Shown: positions 1 to 12,711 of the stretch, piece after piece
Position numbering within the stretch: the stretch's first letter is position 1
Layout of the letters: every line of letters starts with the position of its first letter
Assembly (NCBI RefSeq): GCF_000002995.4
Contig: NW_025062476.1
Location: 14,150,750-14,214,749 of the forward strand
Length of the DNA: 64,000 bases
Source of the DNA: Brugia malayi
Lineage: Eukaryota; Nematoda; Chromadorea; Rhabditida; Onchocercidae
Direction of reading: 5' to 3'
Position numbers and translations under genes: made by a program
Notes under the pieces: generated by a model
Told to the model about the DNA's origin: nothing
The model's input: only the letters and a program-made list of their open reading frames with translations
Databases searched by the model: none

Positions 1-111
1 TTTTGAAGACGATTGAAAATGTATTTTGAAAAAAATATACTTTCGATAGACATCGTAATAATGAATCCATTTTTTCTTTTTCATTGTGGAGCGATGCTGG
101 AATGATTTCAG

Positions 112-419
112 GTTTGGAACAGCTTGTTTCGAATAGTCATTTGGATAACTTCCCCTGTAATTACAAAGCAGGTGCGCTGGCTTTGTCGCTTAAACAGTTA
201 AGGAGGATAAATTCACCAGAAGGACGTTTTATGTTAGGCCTAGAATTACAACCACCTGGAACAGACACAGTTAATAAAGGAATCTTTGCCAGCCTATTCA
301 GTAAAATGAAATTGGCACTATATCGTAAAGGATTTTTGAGGAAGTCATCGATTGAATTTTCAGATATTGAGTTAGATATTTCAGCATTACCGAAACCTAA
401 AAGAGAGTCGGCGAGATAA
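112..419 (+). CDS. 3'-terminal exon of an unrecognised gene (partial)
   Basis: An open frame begins right after a good splice acceptor (polypyrimidine run then TTTCAG at 106-111) and ends at TAA 417-419. The exon enters in phase 1 (one base comes from an upstream exon outside the window) and gives about 102 residues. The peptide starts LEQLVSNSHLDNFPCNYKAG and ends in a basic tail (PKPKRESAR). It has no transmembrane segment and no motif I can name with certainty. A roughly 680 bp AT-rich stretch follows, with an AATAAA at 1100-1105, fitting a 3' UTR. The in-frame ATG at 84 lies in the presumed intron and is probably not a start. I do not recognise the family. Confidence 0.6.
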
Positions 420-1099
420 AAAAACTTGAATTGAAAATATTTTACTGCAGCACAAAATACCTTTTGTAATTTGATTAGCACTGATCACTACATAGATATT
501 AATTTAAAAGTGCTGTAATGGTAATCCACTTACACTCGTGTTTTCTTCAAATTTTTTGTGAAGTGTCATGCTAGAAATAGGAACTGCTACTTTTACAATC
601 TCTTTCAAACGACTTGTAAATTTTCATCTGTAGGAATAGAGAGCTTCTTGCAAGAGACTAAGTAATTTCTGCATCCGTTATCCATTCGGTCGTTGACCAA
701 TGATTTGACCATTGAGTAACAGTTTCTTTTTTTTTTTTTTTTTTACGTTGTTTTTCGGCATTCTTTCTAATGCAGAAATAATTACTTAGTCCTCAAATGT
801 GGTCAGAGTGCCGAACTTGAAATAGCCTATACTGCAGAGTGATGTTGGTGCATTGTTATTTTTGTATTTGTTTTCATAACTTTTTATTATATGTGTAATT
901 TAGAAAGCATATATGAATGTGATTATGGTATTTTAATATTAATGAGAAGGACGTCAATATGTTTTAGTATTCCATAATTGATTTTCTCACGCGAATGACG
1001 TAATCAGCCGAATCGTGGTCCATTTTTACTGTATTTAGTGACATGTGTAACTTAGGTTGTTTAATTGATTATAGTAATCGGTATTACTTTTTATATGTA

Positions 1100-1105
1100 A
1101 ATAAA
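1100..1105 (+). terminator. Polyadenylation signal AATAAA
   Basis: A perfect AATAAA lies about 680 bp after the stop at 419, followed by a second AATAAAA a few bases on. It is the likeliest cleavage signal for the first gene. The next gene starts about 200 bp downstream. Confidence 0.45.
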
Positions 1106-1311
1106 GAATAATAAAATTCTACTTCGTTATGATTTTTATTATGCCAAGTTTTTTCTTTGCTACTTTTTACGAATAATTTGTAATTTTCTCCTTGCACTTT
1201 TTTTTCCGTTTAAACAGTCTTTTTTTCTAGTAGTACTCCCATTTCAGTCACCGTTAATCCTATTAATTTTGTTGATTTCAAGTGAAATTGATAAGTGTTC
1301 CAAAAGTTATT

Positions 1312-3796
1312 ATGGCGTCAACTACAGAAGGCTAGTTTTTTGTTTTCTCAATTAATAGATCTTGAAAAATTTAATTCAAATTTGCAGTTCTGCTGATCAA
1401 CAGTGAACTTATTGGTAATCTGTTTTACATCACTTCTATAGCAGTACTTTATCTATGACAAGCAGTTTTGCTGGACCAATAATATATATACATATACTTT
1501 AGTAGTTTTAATTTTAATAACTAGTAGTGGGTGACATAACTCTTCATCGAGCACGCTGATAAGACCCCCCAATGCCTTCTTTTGAAAGAGATTTAAAATA
1601 CTTATATTTATTAAACCATCAACTGATTAAATTCCTTTTGTATGACTTCTTACATTACATTCTGCTTTTTTTTCTGTTTCTTAATTGCTGAAATTTTAGT
1701 TTTAAAATGGCAACGTTTCTTCATTGCTGCTGGTATCCCTGGTACAGTTGCATTAAAGTACTCTAAATCCTTTGCTGACCAGCGAATGCAGTTTACAATG
1801 TTAGATGTTCTGGATAAATCGGTGCTGATTGAGCTTGGTATTGTAACAGTTGGAGATCAGGTGGGATTAGTTGTTGTGATGTATTCTTAAATCTACAATG
1901 CTGATTTCACCTCTTTTGATTTATTAGCTTTTGCTTAATTATATGTCAACAACAATACTTTGAATTAATTCAAATATGATAATCATTAAATAATTTAATT
2001 TCTCTGTTGTATGATTTAGTTTCTCTGAAAACATTTAGATCGCTATTCTGCAACACATTCGAAAACTAATGTCATCTAAAAAAGAAAGGGTGGACTGCAA
2101 CTCGTCAGCACTGGAATCGAATAACATATCCGCTGCAAGAGGTTTCTTGTTTATTGATGATGAAGAGTAGCTGATGACTTAAGGGGGAGTCATATTTGTT
2201 GATTTTTTTAAAATTTGGTGAAGAAATCTATTCTTTGTGCAACTAATTTTTTGAAAAATTTATGATGCTTTGAAATTTCAGAACCGGAAGTGATATCAGC
2301 AGCACCAGACCGTGACGACATTTATCACATCCATCTGCCAGTTGGTACAACACCAAAAACTCGAGCTATTCTTCGAAAACACAGCATGCTAAAATCTGCA
2401 GGTTAATAATAATGAGAGTTCATATTCTGCACAGATTATAATCATAAGATCATTTGCCTAACATCTTTTTTGATGAATTAGATTGCTTGTTGGTGATTGA
2501 AGAGATTGGTGTTCATAACCCGCAACTTTTAATCCATCAACTGAACCGAAACCAATAAACTTCTAGGAATCATTCAGTAATTCTTGTTTAGGTTTGTTGA
2601 AACGTGGTTCCAGTGGGATACGACAGTCAGGGAAGGATATTCTTCCATCAGCAAAACAGAAGAATGGAGTTCGTCAGAGCAGTACAGCAAACAACAAATA
2701 CAGTGTTACTAGTGCGGCAGCATCGTCAGGTATGATAGAGCCTTGTTTTAGCTTTAAATGAAAGATTCATTTCAGTTATATTCTTTCTGCAATGAATTTG
2801 CCAAAAAAATTATCTTGATATCTAACAGACGGTCGGATTTAAAAAGTAGAGACGAATTAAAACTTTATTTAGGAAGATTATGTGAGAATAAGTTATTTAA
2901 TACTTGATAATCTTTTTGAATAGCCTAATGGTCATTATTTATTCACTATATGGTAACATTATTGAAATCATGCAGCTAATAACCTTGAAGAGCAGATAAT
3001 GCAATAGATTTTCAGCTACAGTATCGTGTGAATTTTAGAAGTGTCTTCTACAACGGATGAATTTTATGATCGTTTGGGTGTTAAAGGTCTTGTGTCCGAC
3101 CAGCTGGATACACGAAAATATTCTGGGTAATATTTAAGTACATTTTAAAACAGTTTAAATATTTTGAGGAGGAATTATAATTGCCTATTAATATCCGACA
3201 TGCTTTTTTTCTTTGTGATTTAGATAACCGTTCGTCAGATTTAATGTGGTAGTTTTAAATTGCATCACCTTTCAGAAGTATTCGAACAAATGCTTCATCA
3301 TCAACAAGCTTATTTGAACGTGCCATCAATGAAAGTGCAGTGAACCATATTTCAGAACCAGTATTTCGAGTTAGAATCAGTGGAATGGAGGCGTGGAAGT
3401 CTTGCGACAAAATAAATAATCCAGTCAAGATTTCAGTATTTTGAAATTTATTTTATACTAAAAATGGTCCACAACTAGTTTTACAAATATTGAGTTTCTT
3501 TCAAAATTTCACAATAAATCGTAACTTTTCTGAGGTAGTTGTAATATTCTTTTATGACAATGGTGATGCCAACTTTTGGGCTATTGTAATTTGAGCCATG
3601 GATGCTAATGCATCATTTATATCTAAACCATTCTTCTATCAAGCATAATTTCTAGATTCGGTCAAAGTTCACCGGAGCAATAAGGAAACAGAGGTTACAA
3701 GGTGCTGCATCCGTAAAGAATACAGCGCTCTCCGTTGCTAACACGAGACGGATTGTTGGTCGGGGCAGACCATCTGTTTTTTATCGTCTGAGTTGA
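1312..3796 (+). CDS. C19orf47-like: SAM-domain protein, C19orf47-like
   Basis: Proposed exons: 1312-1330, 1700-1860, 2039-2141, 2282-2401, 2592-2729, 3039-3126, 3276-3435, 3656-3796. Together they are 930 nt (309 aa), in phase at every junction. Residues ~8-72 form a sterile alpha motif domain (WQRFFIAAGIPG, then LGIVTVGDQ), a protein-protein interaction module. Residues 113-122 read LPVGTTPKTR, matching the conserved block after the SAM domain in animal C19orf47 proteins; a later DRLG motif also matches. The C-terminus is basic (RRIVGRGRP) and ends VFYRLS. The family's molecular role is not established. The first exon (MASTTE) is only 19 nt and needs a GC donor (AAG|GCTAGT), so the start is less certain than the rest. 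AATAAA at 4131-4136 would serve its 3' end. Confidence 0.85.
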
Positions 3797-4130
3797 TCAC
3801 TGATGAGCTACAAATTTGATTTAAAAAACACTAGAAACATTATTCCAGATGTGTTGTCAGTTTAAATTAAGCTTTTTTAACTAATTTTTTGCCTTTCCTG
3901 CTTGGATATGTTTGACTTTGCATGCTGTCGATTAATCCCATGTTCTTTTTTCCTATAAAGTTACAGGAATCTTTGTAGCATTACGCTGTAGTGTTAATTT
4001 TAGTCTGAAGAATTATCTCTTTCTTTGTTCATAATTTTAAATTTATTACTTTTTTCCTGCCTTCGAAAAATATTTGTCTTCTAATTAGCTTTTTTTAAAG
4101 AAATTTCATCTTGTTCGACTCTTATTCAAA

Positions 4131-4136
4131 AATAAA
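4131..4136 (+). terminator. Polyadenylation signal AATAAA
   Basis: AATAAA 335 bp after the SAM-protein stop and about 275 bp before the EAPP start. It fits the end of the upstream transcript. The two genes share a strand and are only 614 bp apart, so an operon processed by trans-splicing is possible, but nothing in the sequence proves it. Confidence 0.35.
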
Positions 4137-4200
4137 ACTCTTGTTGTCATCCAGTTCAAGTGATAAATCGTGGTTTTGGCAACACTTTTCAGCATATTTG

Positions 4201-4231
<31 letters not shown>

Positions 4232-4410
4232 CTATTTTTATAAATAACTTTTCACTGCAAATTCAGTTATTGAAATCTTTACAAAGAGATCTACAATCCA
4301 ATGTTTTTGATATATTATTTAAATTTTTGATCCATTATTTAAATTATGTATATTTTAAGTGCATATCATTCCAGAAAATGTATGTAATTTAAGTTTGAAT
4401 TCCAAAGACA

Positions 4411-7400
4411 ATGGGCAGTGAACGTTTGGAACCGTTGGAAACGCTCGAGAAAGATTATTACTTAGATGAACGTAACGACTGGTATAGTGAAGGTGAACAA
4501 AGAGACAGCGAAAGGTTTGTAATTATCTGTCTCCATCTTTATCTTTTTACGTGAATTTTTTGTTTGATTTCGGATTTTCGTAAAGCTGCAGTACATTCTA
4601 AAGTTTGCAGATCATATATGAATAATACAGCTCGTGACCCAAGAAACATTTCAAACATATTAAAATAAGACTTTTTTAATTGCCGAGTATTTAATGGGTT
4701 AGAGTTGATTTCCAGTGCACTGAAATTTCGCTAAAAGATAAAAGAAAATGACAATAGAATCTCTTCTAACGATAAAACCAACCTTAGTTCAAGTGGTCAG
4801 CTATAGATGTGATTGGCCGGTTCCGTTGTTGAATTTCTCCAGTCTTGTTTTTTCTTTAGTTGATCCACTGCTTGTAAATCCATAACTCCTGTCCTGCTGT
4901 TGAGATATCGTCTTATTAAATATCTCTTCCTTTTCTCGATCGATTTTTACATATCAAATGAATCGCGATTCTCTGCTATTACCGTTGGCTTGCTCTGATC
5001 GACCAGAATTAGTGAGTGAGAAATTTTTTGAATTATCCTTTTGGGCTGGTTATTCTTAACACCTTTTCTCCTTTTCTTTCTTGTTTTGGTGTCCATTACT
5101 TCTGTTTCTCTTCTACCTGTTTTCACGGTTGTTTACTTTACAATTAACTTTTTCCATTTGGTCAAACCTATTTTAATAACTGCATCCTCTTTCATCTTTA
5201 TCATGATTAGCTTTATTATTTATATTTGATCAGATACCAAATCACTTATCTAATAATCAGTTCACTCAGCTCTTTATTCTTACTACGTTAAAAAGTACGA
5301 AAATATAACACAATTCAAATGGAAACGAGCAAAGTGTTTATTATGCAAGAAGGGTTGGATTCACTTTCTCGAATCATGTGTATATACATGACTAATATTT
5401 CACAAATTTAACGTGAATTGTATAAAAATTTTTACATAAAAAAAAATTATTCAAAACTTCTAATTATGTAGCTTTGTTAAACGATGTTACTGGGCATCAT
5501 TACTGATATAGAACATATTATTATGAGGTACTTATTCACTGACACTTTTCTTTTTTCCAAGTTCCGATGATGAATTACGCGAGCAGTTACTGGAACTGGC
5601 TGGCATGCGGTGTGACTCTGAGAAAGGAAAACGTAATATTTTAAATTACTTCAAAGCTATCATTTCCTGGAATAATTTGCGTTTAGCAAATCTAATTGTT
5701 GAATTTGCGTTCGTTTCAGAACGGGGAAAGGTGAAGAAGTGGGATGAATTTGAAGCAGATATGAACAGTGAACTGAGCGAAAATTTTGTTGCGCATGCAT
5801 CGAAAATATTTTCGTTGAAAGAAGGAAATGCAAAGAAATTAGAAAGTATGTTCCTGTCTTTATTGCATCGTTCTAGGTCTGTTGAGCGCTTTACAGTAAT
5901 GGTTGCAGTAATCATTTGAAACTTTTCCTTTGCCTTTTGTTGTATACCTTCAGGTATATTTTCTTCTATTTTCTAATGCAAAATTATTAGTGGCTTTTTT
6001 TGTTTTCCATCAAAAATTTAACACTTTTTTTGGTCTGCTTTGACACCTATAATGCTTTTGATGGAAATTTTAATAGAGATTTTGACAGGAATAAAGACTA
6101 ATTTCATGTTTACCCGGATGATGGAAACTCTTCATTTTGGTGATTAAGAAAAATGTTAATTTTAGTTAACGACGAAAATGAGATTGATGCAAAAGGTCAT
6201 GACAGCAAAGCCATACAGAATGAAACCACTTCAAACAGCTGTAATCATTACATTTTATAAATAAAATTGGATTAGATGTTTATGGCTAGTTGCTATTATG
6301 TTAAACTCATTTTAAGCATCGCAAAATTTTAGATGTTTCCCCATCAACGAGTAACAACAATTTTTCAAATAACTTTGCGAAATCGGTTAGTGGAACAAAG
6401 ATAGACTATTTGCATGTTTCCTTTATAATTATTTATTAAAAAATTTGTAATTCGTTCGAAATCAGTTAGATTCAAAATACTTATAATTGTTTTTTGAAAT
6501 ATTGTTCACTGTTTATTATCATGCATTTGTTATTTTAGGTAACTTTCGAAAACCAGCTCGACAAACTTACTGACTTTGAACGCAGTTCAAAATCTTTCAG
6601 TAATAACAGCAATTTATCAGATAAGGCATCAAACAAGGCAACGAAGAAAGCAAAAAATGAAGCAGTTGAATTTTATGATTCGGATGAAGATGAAGACAAT
6701 GAATGTTGGGTATTAATGTTTCAGTTTTCCGAAATTTTTATCTTTAGGCAGAAGTTTTAATTCCTTAATTTTGGAGGACATGGGATTTAGGGGTTGTTAA
6801 ATTACAATAATTTAGGTACGGCATCATCGAGAACAATTGAAAATCGTAAAACCTTTGAACAGTTTTTCCAATGAAGATGACGGATCGAAGCAAAAAAGAG
6901 ATCAGGATCATGCAACTGATGCAGTACTGTCTTGTCCTGCATGTATGTCGTTATTAACACGAGATTGTCAAAGGCATGAACTGTATCTTAATCAGTATAG
7001 GTATGATTTTCCAAAACTTTTTTGAAATTAGAAATTAGTGGTAATATGAAGATTATGGAAAACTCTTGTGTTGAACTGTTGTTCCTCTAGCAGTTTGTAA
7101 AATGCAAATTTAGAGATATATTGTCTCTCGTTTTATGATCAGGAAAACAACTGCTGGCACTGCCTCTATATGAAAGAGGATATTCTAGAAGATAAGGATC
7201 ATAGTAGAAGTAACTAATTAAATAAATGTCAGCAATAGCAGCAGCGGGAACAGCAGAATTGCAAAAAAGTCACTGCCAAATGAAAATTATAAAATAATAC
7301 ATATGTGAATTAAACCATATTGCATTATACGAGTTAATATTTTCAGGGCTATATTTGTGGAGAACTGTAATGTGGTAAAAAATGAAGTGTTATTTTTGCC

Positions 7401-7716
7401 TCAGTCAGGAAAAAATAAGCAAAAAGCTCGAAAGAACGTTGCAGGTTGTTACCTCATTCCAAATATTTTCAGTTGTTTGCAATTAGAAACACCATTTTTT
7501 GTGTCAGAATTTTTTTCTTTAAACTAGTGTCAAAATTTTCGCAAGTCTTTTCTAGGAATTAAGCCAAACGCTGTCGTTGATGCTGGCGATAGTACAATCC
7601 TTCCAAAGGAAGATTTATTTCATCCAGTCCTTTGTAGCATTTGTACCACAAATGTTGGAGTGTATGATTATGAGGAGGTTTTTCATTTTTTCAATGTTCT
7701 CACAGGTTATGCTTGA
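4411..7716 (+). CDS. EAPP: E2F-associated phosphoprotein (EAPP) homologue
   Basis: Proposed exons: 4411-4514, 5562-5632, 5720-5845, 6166-6240, 6333-6385, 6539-6709, 6816-7000, 7347-7444, 7556-7716. They total 1044 nt (347 aa) with phases kept throughout. In mammals EAPP is a nuclear protein that binds activating E2F factors and modulates their transcription. The C-terminal half is diagnostic: [19 protein letters not shown] (Cys 240, 243, 251), then [11 protein letters not shown], then FHPVLCSIC (Cys 321, 324) and [10 protein letters not shown] at the end. This is the cysteine-rich Eapp_C region. The N-terminal half is acidic and low-complexity, including WDEFEADMN and a DSDEDEDNE run. The start is the first ATG in frame with exon 1. 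Intron 2 (5633-5719) is 87 bp with no in-frame stop, so its retention would insert 29 residues. Confidence 0.9.
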
Positions 7717-8658
7717 AATTTGCATGACATATTGATTTCATTAGATTTTTCACTCACAAGTCTTCATCTATATTTTATGCTACTATGATATTTAATATTT
7801 ATGACATCTCATCTTTATTAAAATTCATGTACCTGATAGCACATTAATTTCATTGGCTTATCGTTTCATTTGTGGGATTCATCAAAAATTGTTCCTTTTT
7901 TCTAAGTTTAATATTTTGTAAATGGTGTTCTCTTGCTAAAGCAATAGAGAAGTTAAATTACGTTTCACATTTTAGTATATTACATCATTTCATGACGTTA
8001 AAGATACTTTTTGCTGGTACCCAAGTAATTCAGGCAATACTGAACACCGTTCAGCTGGAGATAGTAACATTCAGAAGTATGTAATTCTTAACAAAAAGTT
8101 GAAATAAGCTCCTTCATATTTCTACGAAATACAGCCTTCAACTCTTGGAAGTGTGTTCCCATGAAAATATTTCATTCTTTTGTGTCAGCTGTTTCTATAA
8201 AAACTGAATGGCACAAGAAGGGAAAATGCAAATATTTTAATTTCTGTTCATTTCAAATCGAAATTTCTAATTGGAAAATTGTTGATAAACATTAATAGAT
8301 TAAAGGGAAAAGTAAGATAGTATTAATTGATAAACTATTGCAAGGGTTCATTTTTGTTTTGCGTTATTTCCAAAACGCTTCCTAACATTCAAATATTGCG
8401 CTACATCACTTTGAAAGAGTGCTTGAAGCCTCTGAAGGAGGAATATAAGGAGATAGAGAGTGAAGTACTGTGTGATTTGCTGTATGGATTCTTCCAAGTT
8501 TTATAATACAGAATTTTGAAAATTTTATGACGAAGAGATAAGATCTTCATTAAAAGATTTTAAACAAAATACTCATGCGTACAGAGTTGTCTTAGTAGAC
8601 AAACACGGAATAATAGTAAAGCAGCAGTTCCTTTCAAACAGGAAAATGACTGATTTAT
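7717..8658. other. Intergenic, convergent gene ends
   Basis: AT-rich spacer between the 3' ends of EAPP (+) and the receptor gene (-). I see no conserved coding frame. The 70-codon open frame at 7872-8084 has no splice or homology support. Confidence 0.6.
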
Positions 8659-10576
8659 TCATTCACCAAAACCAACAATTACAGCTGGTTGGACATGTTG
8701 TTTCCGTTCACTGAATAGGTGTTTGAAACACTGAACTGCGGCGTACCGGAAATCTCTTTGACGATATAAAAATAACACGACCAAGTTGAAGGAATTCAAT
8801 AGGCGCAAATATACACAGCACATCACAATGATTTGCGATGTTATAGAAGAATCCATCACGTAAATACATTCCACCGTTGACGGCACAACGACAAGAACTG
8901 CAAGCTAATGGAATATTACCTGTAAAACTCACTATTTAATATTTAAGCAGTCCGACCGAGCCTATCCCAAGGCTATTTGGTCACTTTGGTACTGAATTCA
9001 TAAATCAAACTTATATTTTAGAGTGCAACGGAGCATCACCGTTTCGAAAGAATTTAGCTTTCTGACCACAAAATCTGGGAGGAAGAACATACAAAATGTA
9101 AAACAGCAAGAGATCAATGCTGTTTGAGTGTATCGCTTTTGATTTTTCAGGAAATGTGATAAGTCGCGGTTATGCGAGTGACTTGAAAGGAACTGTGCGC
9201 CGAACTTCCTGAAAGGATATGATAATGATATGATTAAAGTTTCATTCATATTTTGGGTTTGACTTTGTTAATGAATTGTCACCTGCCGTAAATGACGTAA
9301 AAAAGTGATAATTAAACAAAAAGAGTATATTAGTTCTTTTTTTCTATCGCTATGTGCTCGTTTATGATAATTTTATTTTCATAATCTTATTAAAAAATTT
9401 TATTTTTTTTTGGCAAATGACATATTGCTTTCAATTTTCCATATTGTCTGACAACAAGCAGTTACGTATATTACATTCCTGTTTTAGGATATTGATGGCA
9501 TTTTTAAAATTAGAATGATTCTGATAAATGTTATCTTTGATTAGATGATTAGTAATAAATATTTAAAAGCATACTTTCTCAGCACGACAACTACGACGAC
9601 CATAAAAATAACACTCAGCAATGAAGCAACAGAGGTCAGTACTAGCATTGCCTCATAAAAATGAGTTAAATATACCTCTTGCACTCTGCAAGAAATATTG
9701 CATACATTTTGAAATTAAAAAATTGTTATCTATTTTGAAAACTGTCTACTTATAGTGTCCACAAAAGGTAGATTTTTTCCTTAGAATTTATTATTGTAGT
9801 TGCAATAATGTTTTAAAATATTAATTAGCAAAAGGTCTTGAAAATTGCCTGATTACGGTGCTTGTGATTGAAATTTTTTCCTTGGAATTTATTACTCGTA
9901 GTGTTCAAAGTAATTTACTTATTATTACTTACACACAAAACTTAGATATAAGCCGAATTGGTTCAATTAAACTTGCAATGACAGCAGCAGTTACCACAGT
10001 GATGGTAATCACATATTGTGCGGTAATTAACGAATAACTTATTCGTGTGCTGTGAGCATAGTAATATATTGGGAATGCCACAACACAAAACCTTTCCAAG
10101 CTGTTCGTTAACAAACTTAATCCATCTAGACAAAGCACTGTTAGAAGAAGAACGGGAATCTGAAACTTTTCAAGGTATTTGAATACTTTAATCTAATTTG
10201 GTAATATAGCCAGAGGAATAATCTAAAAAAAAAAAAAGAAAAAAAAAACAAACGCTCAGCACACATTCATGATGACTAATGAGTTTTTCATCAGCGGAAT
10301 AGATTAATCGTTTCATCCCTAGTAATATCACGCTAATTCCGGTAAATCCATTATTCAAGAACACAACAGCGATAACCACATAAGTTTTCCTGAAATACTC
10401 GAAATAATGCTTCCATCTGTTGTTATGCAATCCAGGTGTGATTGAGATAAATCGGTTGACCTGAGTGCTTTACGAATTATCACAAGCAGAAAGGCCGGAA
10501 TGTTGATCAGTATAAGCATTGTACCGACAACGAAATAGCCATATGTGCGTAGAATATAGGTGATATTTGGTAGCAT
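8659..10576 (-). CDS. Seven-transmembrane G-protein-coupled receptor (nematode serpentine type)
   Basis: Exons in transcription order: 10576-10461, 10389-10254, 10159-9933, 9685-9575, 9208-9093, 8897-8659. They total 945 nt (314 aa), all in phase with GT-AG introns. Seven hydrophobic helices can be followed. TM1 is YGYFVVGTMLILINIPAFLL. TM2 is followed by Cys81 before TM3, the usual disulfide position. TM3 ends in LERF (106-108) where many class A receptors have DRY. TM5 is a valine-rich helix. TM6 carries SCCFTF plus a proline after the splice. TM7 is NSFNLVVLFLY followed by an FRYAAVQCF helix-8-like segment. The length suits nematode chemosensory or peptide receptors of the Srsx-like kind. 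The ligand and exact subfamily cannot be told. The exon 5 donor (TTTT|GTATGT) was chosen because it joins TM6 and TM7 in frame. Confidence 0.85.
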
Positions 10577-11483
10577 TTACTCTTCTTTTAATCTTCACTC
10601 TTCACAACGGTGTGACACTTTCACTTTGTCTGCAACAGATCAATTGAAGTGGAAAAGTTTGGTAAAATTGGTAACCTTAGATTAAATGGGGTTACATCAA
10701 CAGAAACATTCACTGTTTCACTCTTTCGATGACACTGCAAAATATTAGGACTAAAAACGATAGTTAGGGAAGGTCGCTATTGTCTGACACTGCTCAAAAG
10801 TATGTAACATTTGGCTTGCAATAAATGAGAAATTTGAAATTACTTTCGCATATGATGAAATGAAACTCAGAATAAATTCTTACATGCAATTTCACTTTAA
10901 ACTGAACCTTTCGTGTTCGTTTTGCACTTTCAAAATTCAAAGAAAAAAAGAGCCAAGCGAGTTCCATTTGTTTCTTTTCTTTGCTTCAGTAAAATAACAA
11001 TGAATTTTTGCAAGAAATATTATTTTCATAGCTGCTTTGATTAACGGCTATCTGGTGTGTGGAACTTGTATAATCTGAAATCGAAGTATAAAATTAAGTT
11101 AAGCCATACTGTTATATATGTTGTGAAGTGTTGGTATAAAATGCTGAATTCATTTTTTAATTTCAGTTAAGAGGAGCTGAAATAGTTGAAAATAAAAACA
11201 ATTTACGCTTCATACTGTGCATATTTGTTCGGGTTTAACGCATTGGAGATAATTTAATATGCAAACACTTAAATATGTGCATGGATTTGTGGGAATATTT
11301 GTGAGAACTATTATGTGACTTTGTGAGAGTTTCATAAAAATATACGAAATAGCAGGATTGACTTATCAAGTTAATCTGTTCTTTGTCTTGCTGTAATCGA
11401 ATTGCAATGCAATCACTTAATTATATTTTAGCATTAAATTCGTTTTCCAAACATATCTGTGAATTCTATATACTTGAAGATTT

Positions 11484-11526
<43 letters not shown>

Positions 11527-11969
11527 AGTGTTCGAACAAATATAAATACCACAGTAAATTTGGGTGATAGTCGTTGTACAATGTTGCTTCAATCGAAACA
11601 GACTATAGAATTATTAGCATGACAATTAAGATGATATTTCAAGTTCCAGTTTATTTCGACAAACTTAAAATTAATTACAATTATATACGTTCAGTGGTAT
11701 ACTCAAATGTATAATTGGATAAACTAATACCCACCGTAATAAATTCATTCTTCTTTACTGTTTCTTTTGGATATATAATTTCATAAAATTTTCAAGAAAA
11801 TGTGTGAATTCTATTAAATCTTTTTTATGTTTATTTAGTTTTTCGTTAATTGTTTCATTAATTTTATTATTACTATGTGTTATTCTGAGATTTATGAATG
11901 ATGATTATTAAGGATAAAATTATCAAATCTATAAATGAGATTTACCTAATCACAAACGACTTCTAATCT
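10577..11969. other. Intergenic region upstream of the receptor gene
   Basis: AT-rich DNA upstream of the receptor start. It includes a poly-T tract of about 29 bases near 11490-11519. I see no convincing exon. Promoter elements for the receptor should lie just above 10576, but none is recognisable. Confidence 0.5.
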
Positions 11970-12557
11970 CCTAAGAATAAATATTGGAAATAAGTCAACA
12001 TATTTCCAATTGTCATTTAATTTACGTCACCAAAATTTAAAACTGAAACTTTTTTCAAAATGCAAATAATTCATTCAATATTTTACTTACCTTCAATAAA
12101 CTATATTTTATTAAACAAAGAAGACAGGATTATTTAATACTGCACAACTGATTAAATATTTCACCATACGATGACATTTAATCCCAGCTATTCATCAGTT
12201 CCCTTTATGCAAATGTTACTCCATTTTGTCAACCAAACTTCTAGAATTTGTTTCAAACATCAAACATTGCTTATGTTGAAATTCTTTCTGATAATAGCAG
12301 TGGATGTATGTCAAAAAGCAATAATTAGCAAATTTCAGGTGATGCTTCCATCCGATGAAGTTCCCATCGGTGATACTATCAATAGATGTGAAGATGCTAC
12401 TTTATTAAATGAACCCATTAAATGCATCGAAAATGATTAGAATCTTATTCCTCACGTCGTATTACTGAAATGATGGAACAATATCCTTCCTAAGTATCAG
12501 ATTTACGTACGCGCTATTGTAACACTTCCTTCCGGATTCAAAACAGCATTCATAAAC
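11970..12557 (+). repeat. 588 bp duplicated segment, copy A
   Basis: This segment recurs at 17479-18066 with a constant offset of 5509 bp, no indels seen, and about four mismatches in my reading (over 99 percent identity). It ends just upstream of the zinc-finger gene. Weaker similarity appears to continue for some tens of bases past the right edge (both contain GACAAACA after an A-rich run). Confidence 0.9.
12171..12440 (+). CDS. Small unrecognised ORF inside duplicated segment, copy A
   Basis: An 89-codon open frame from ATG to TAG. It contains a hydrophobic stretch (MLKFFLIIAVDVC) and an acidic tail ending KCIEND. An acceptor-like TTTCAG precedes VMLPSDEVPIG, so the second half could instead be an exon. 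The translation is identical in the other copy, but the duplication is recent, so this does not show selection. No family is recognised. It may be a small secreted peptide gene, an exon, or a chance frame. Confidence 0.25.
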   Translation: MTFNPSYSSVPFMQMLLHFVNQTSRICFKHQTLLMLKFFLIIAVDVCQKAIISKFQVMLPSDEVPIGDTINRCEDATLLNEPIKCIEND

Positions 12558-12711
12558 CACCAGTTGGGCGAGAGAAAAGCGAGAATGTAAAAGAACAAAA
12601 AAAAAACGACAAACAATAGGCAGATTAAAAACTGTTTGAACCTTTGATCTTTAATTGAAATAAAAAGCTTTCATTTGAATATTTCTGTCATTTCACAAAT
12701 TGTGTTCCATC

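Noticed and set aside
1642..1700. Hydrophobic N-terminus (MTSYITFCFFF...) for the SAM-domain protein
   Set aside because: This stretch is the polypyrimidine tract of a splice acceptor ending TTTTAG at 1699.
5646..5915. 89-codon frame antisense to EAPP exon 3
   Set aside because: Shadow of the real exon on the other strand.
8708..8932. Alternative frame for the last receptor exon (NIPLACSSC...)
   Set aside because: It lacks the TM7/helix-8 pattern (NSFNLVV, FRYAA) found in the frame used.
9011..9092. Longer exon 5 of the receptor (to 9011)
   Set aside because: It leaves TM7 out of frame; ending at 9093 keeps phase and rebuilds TM6-TM7.
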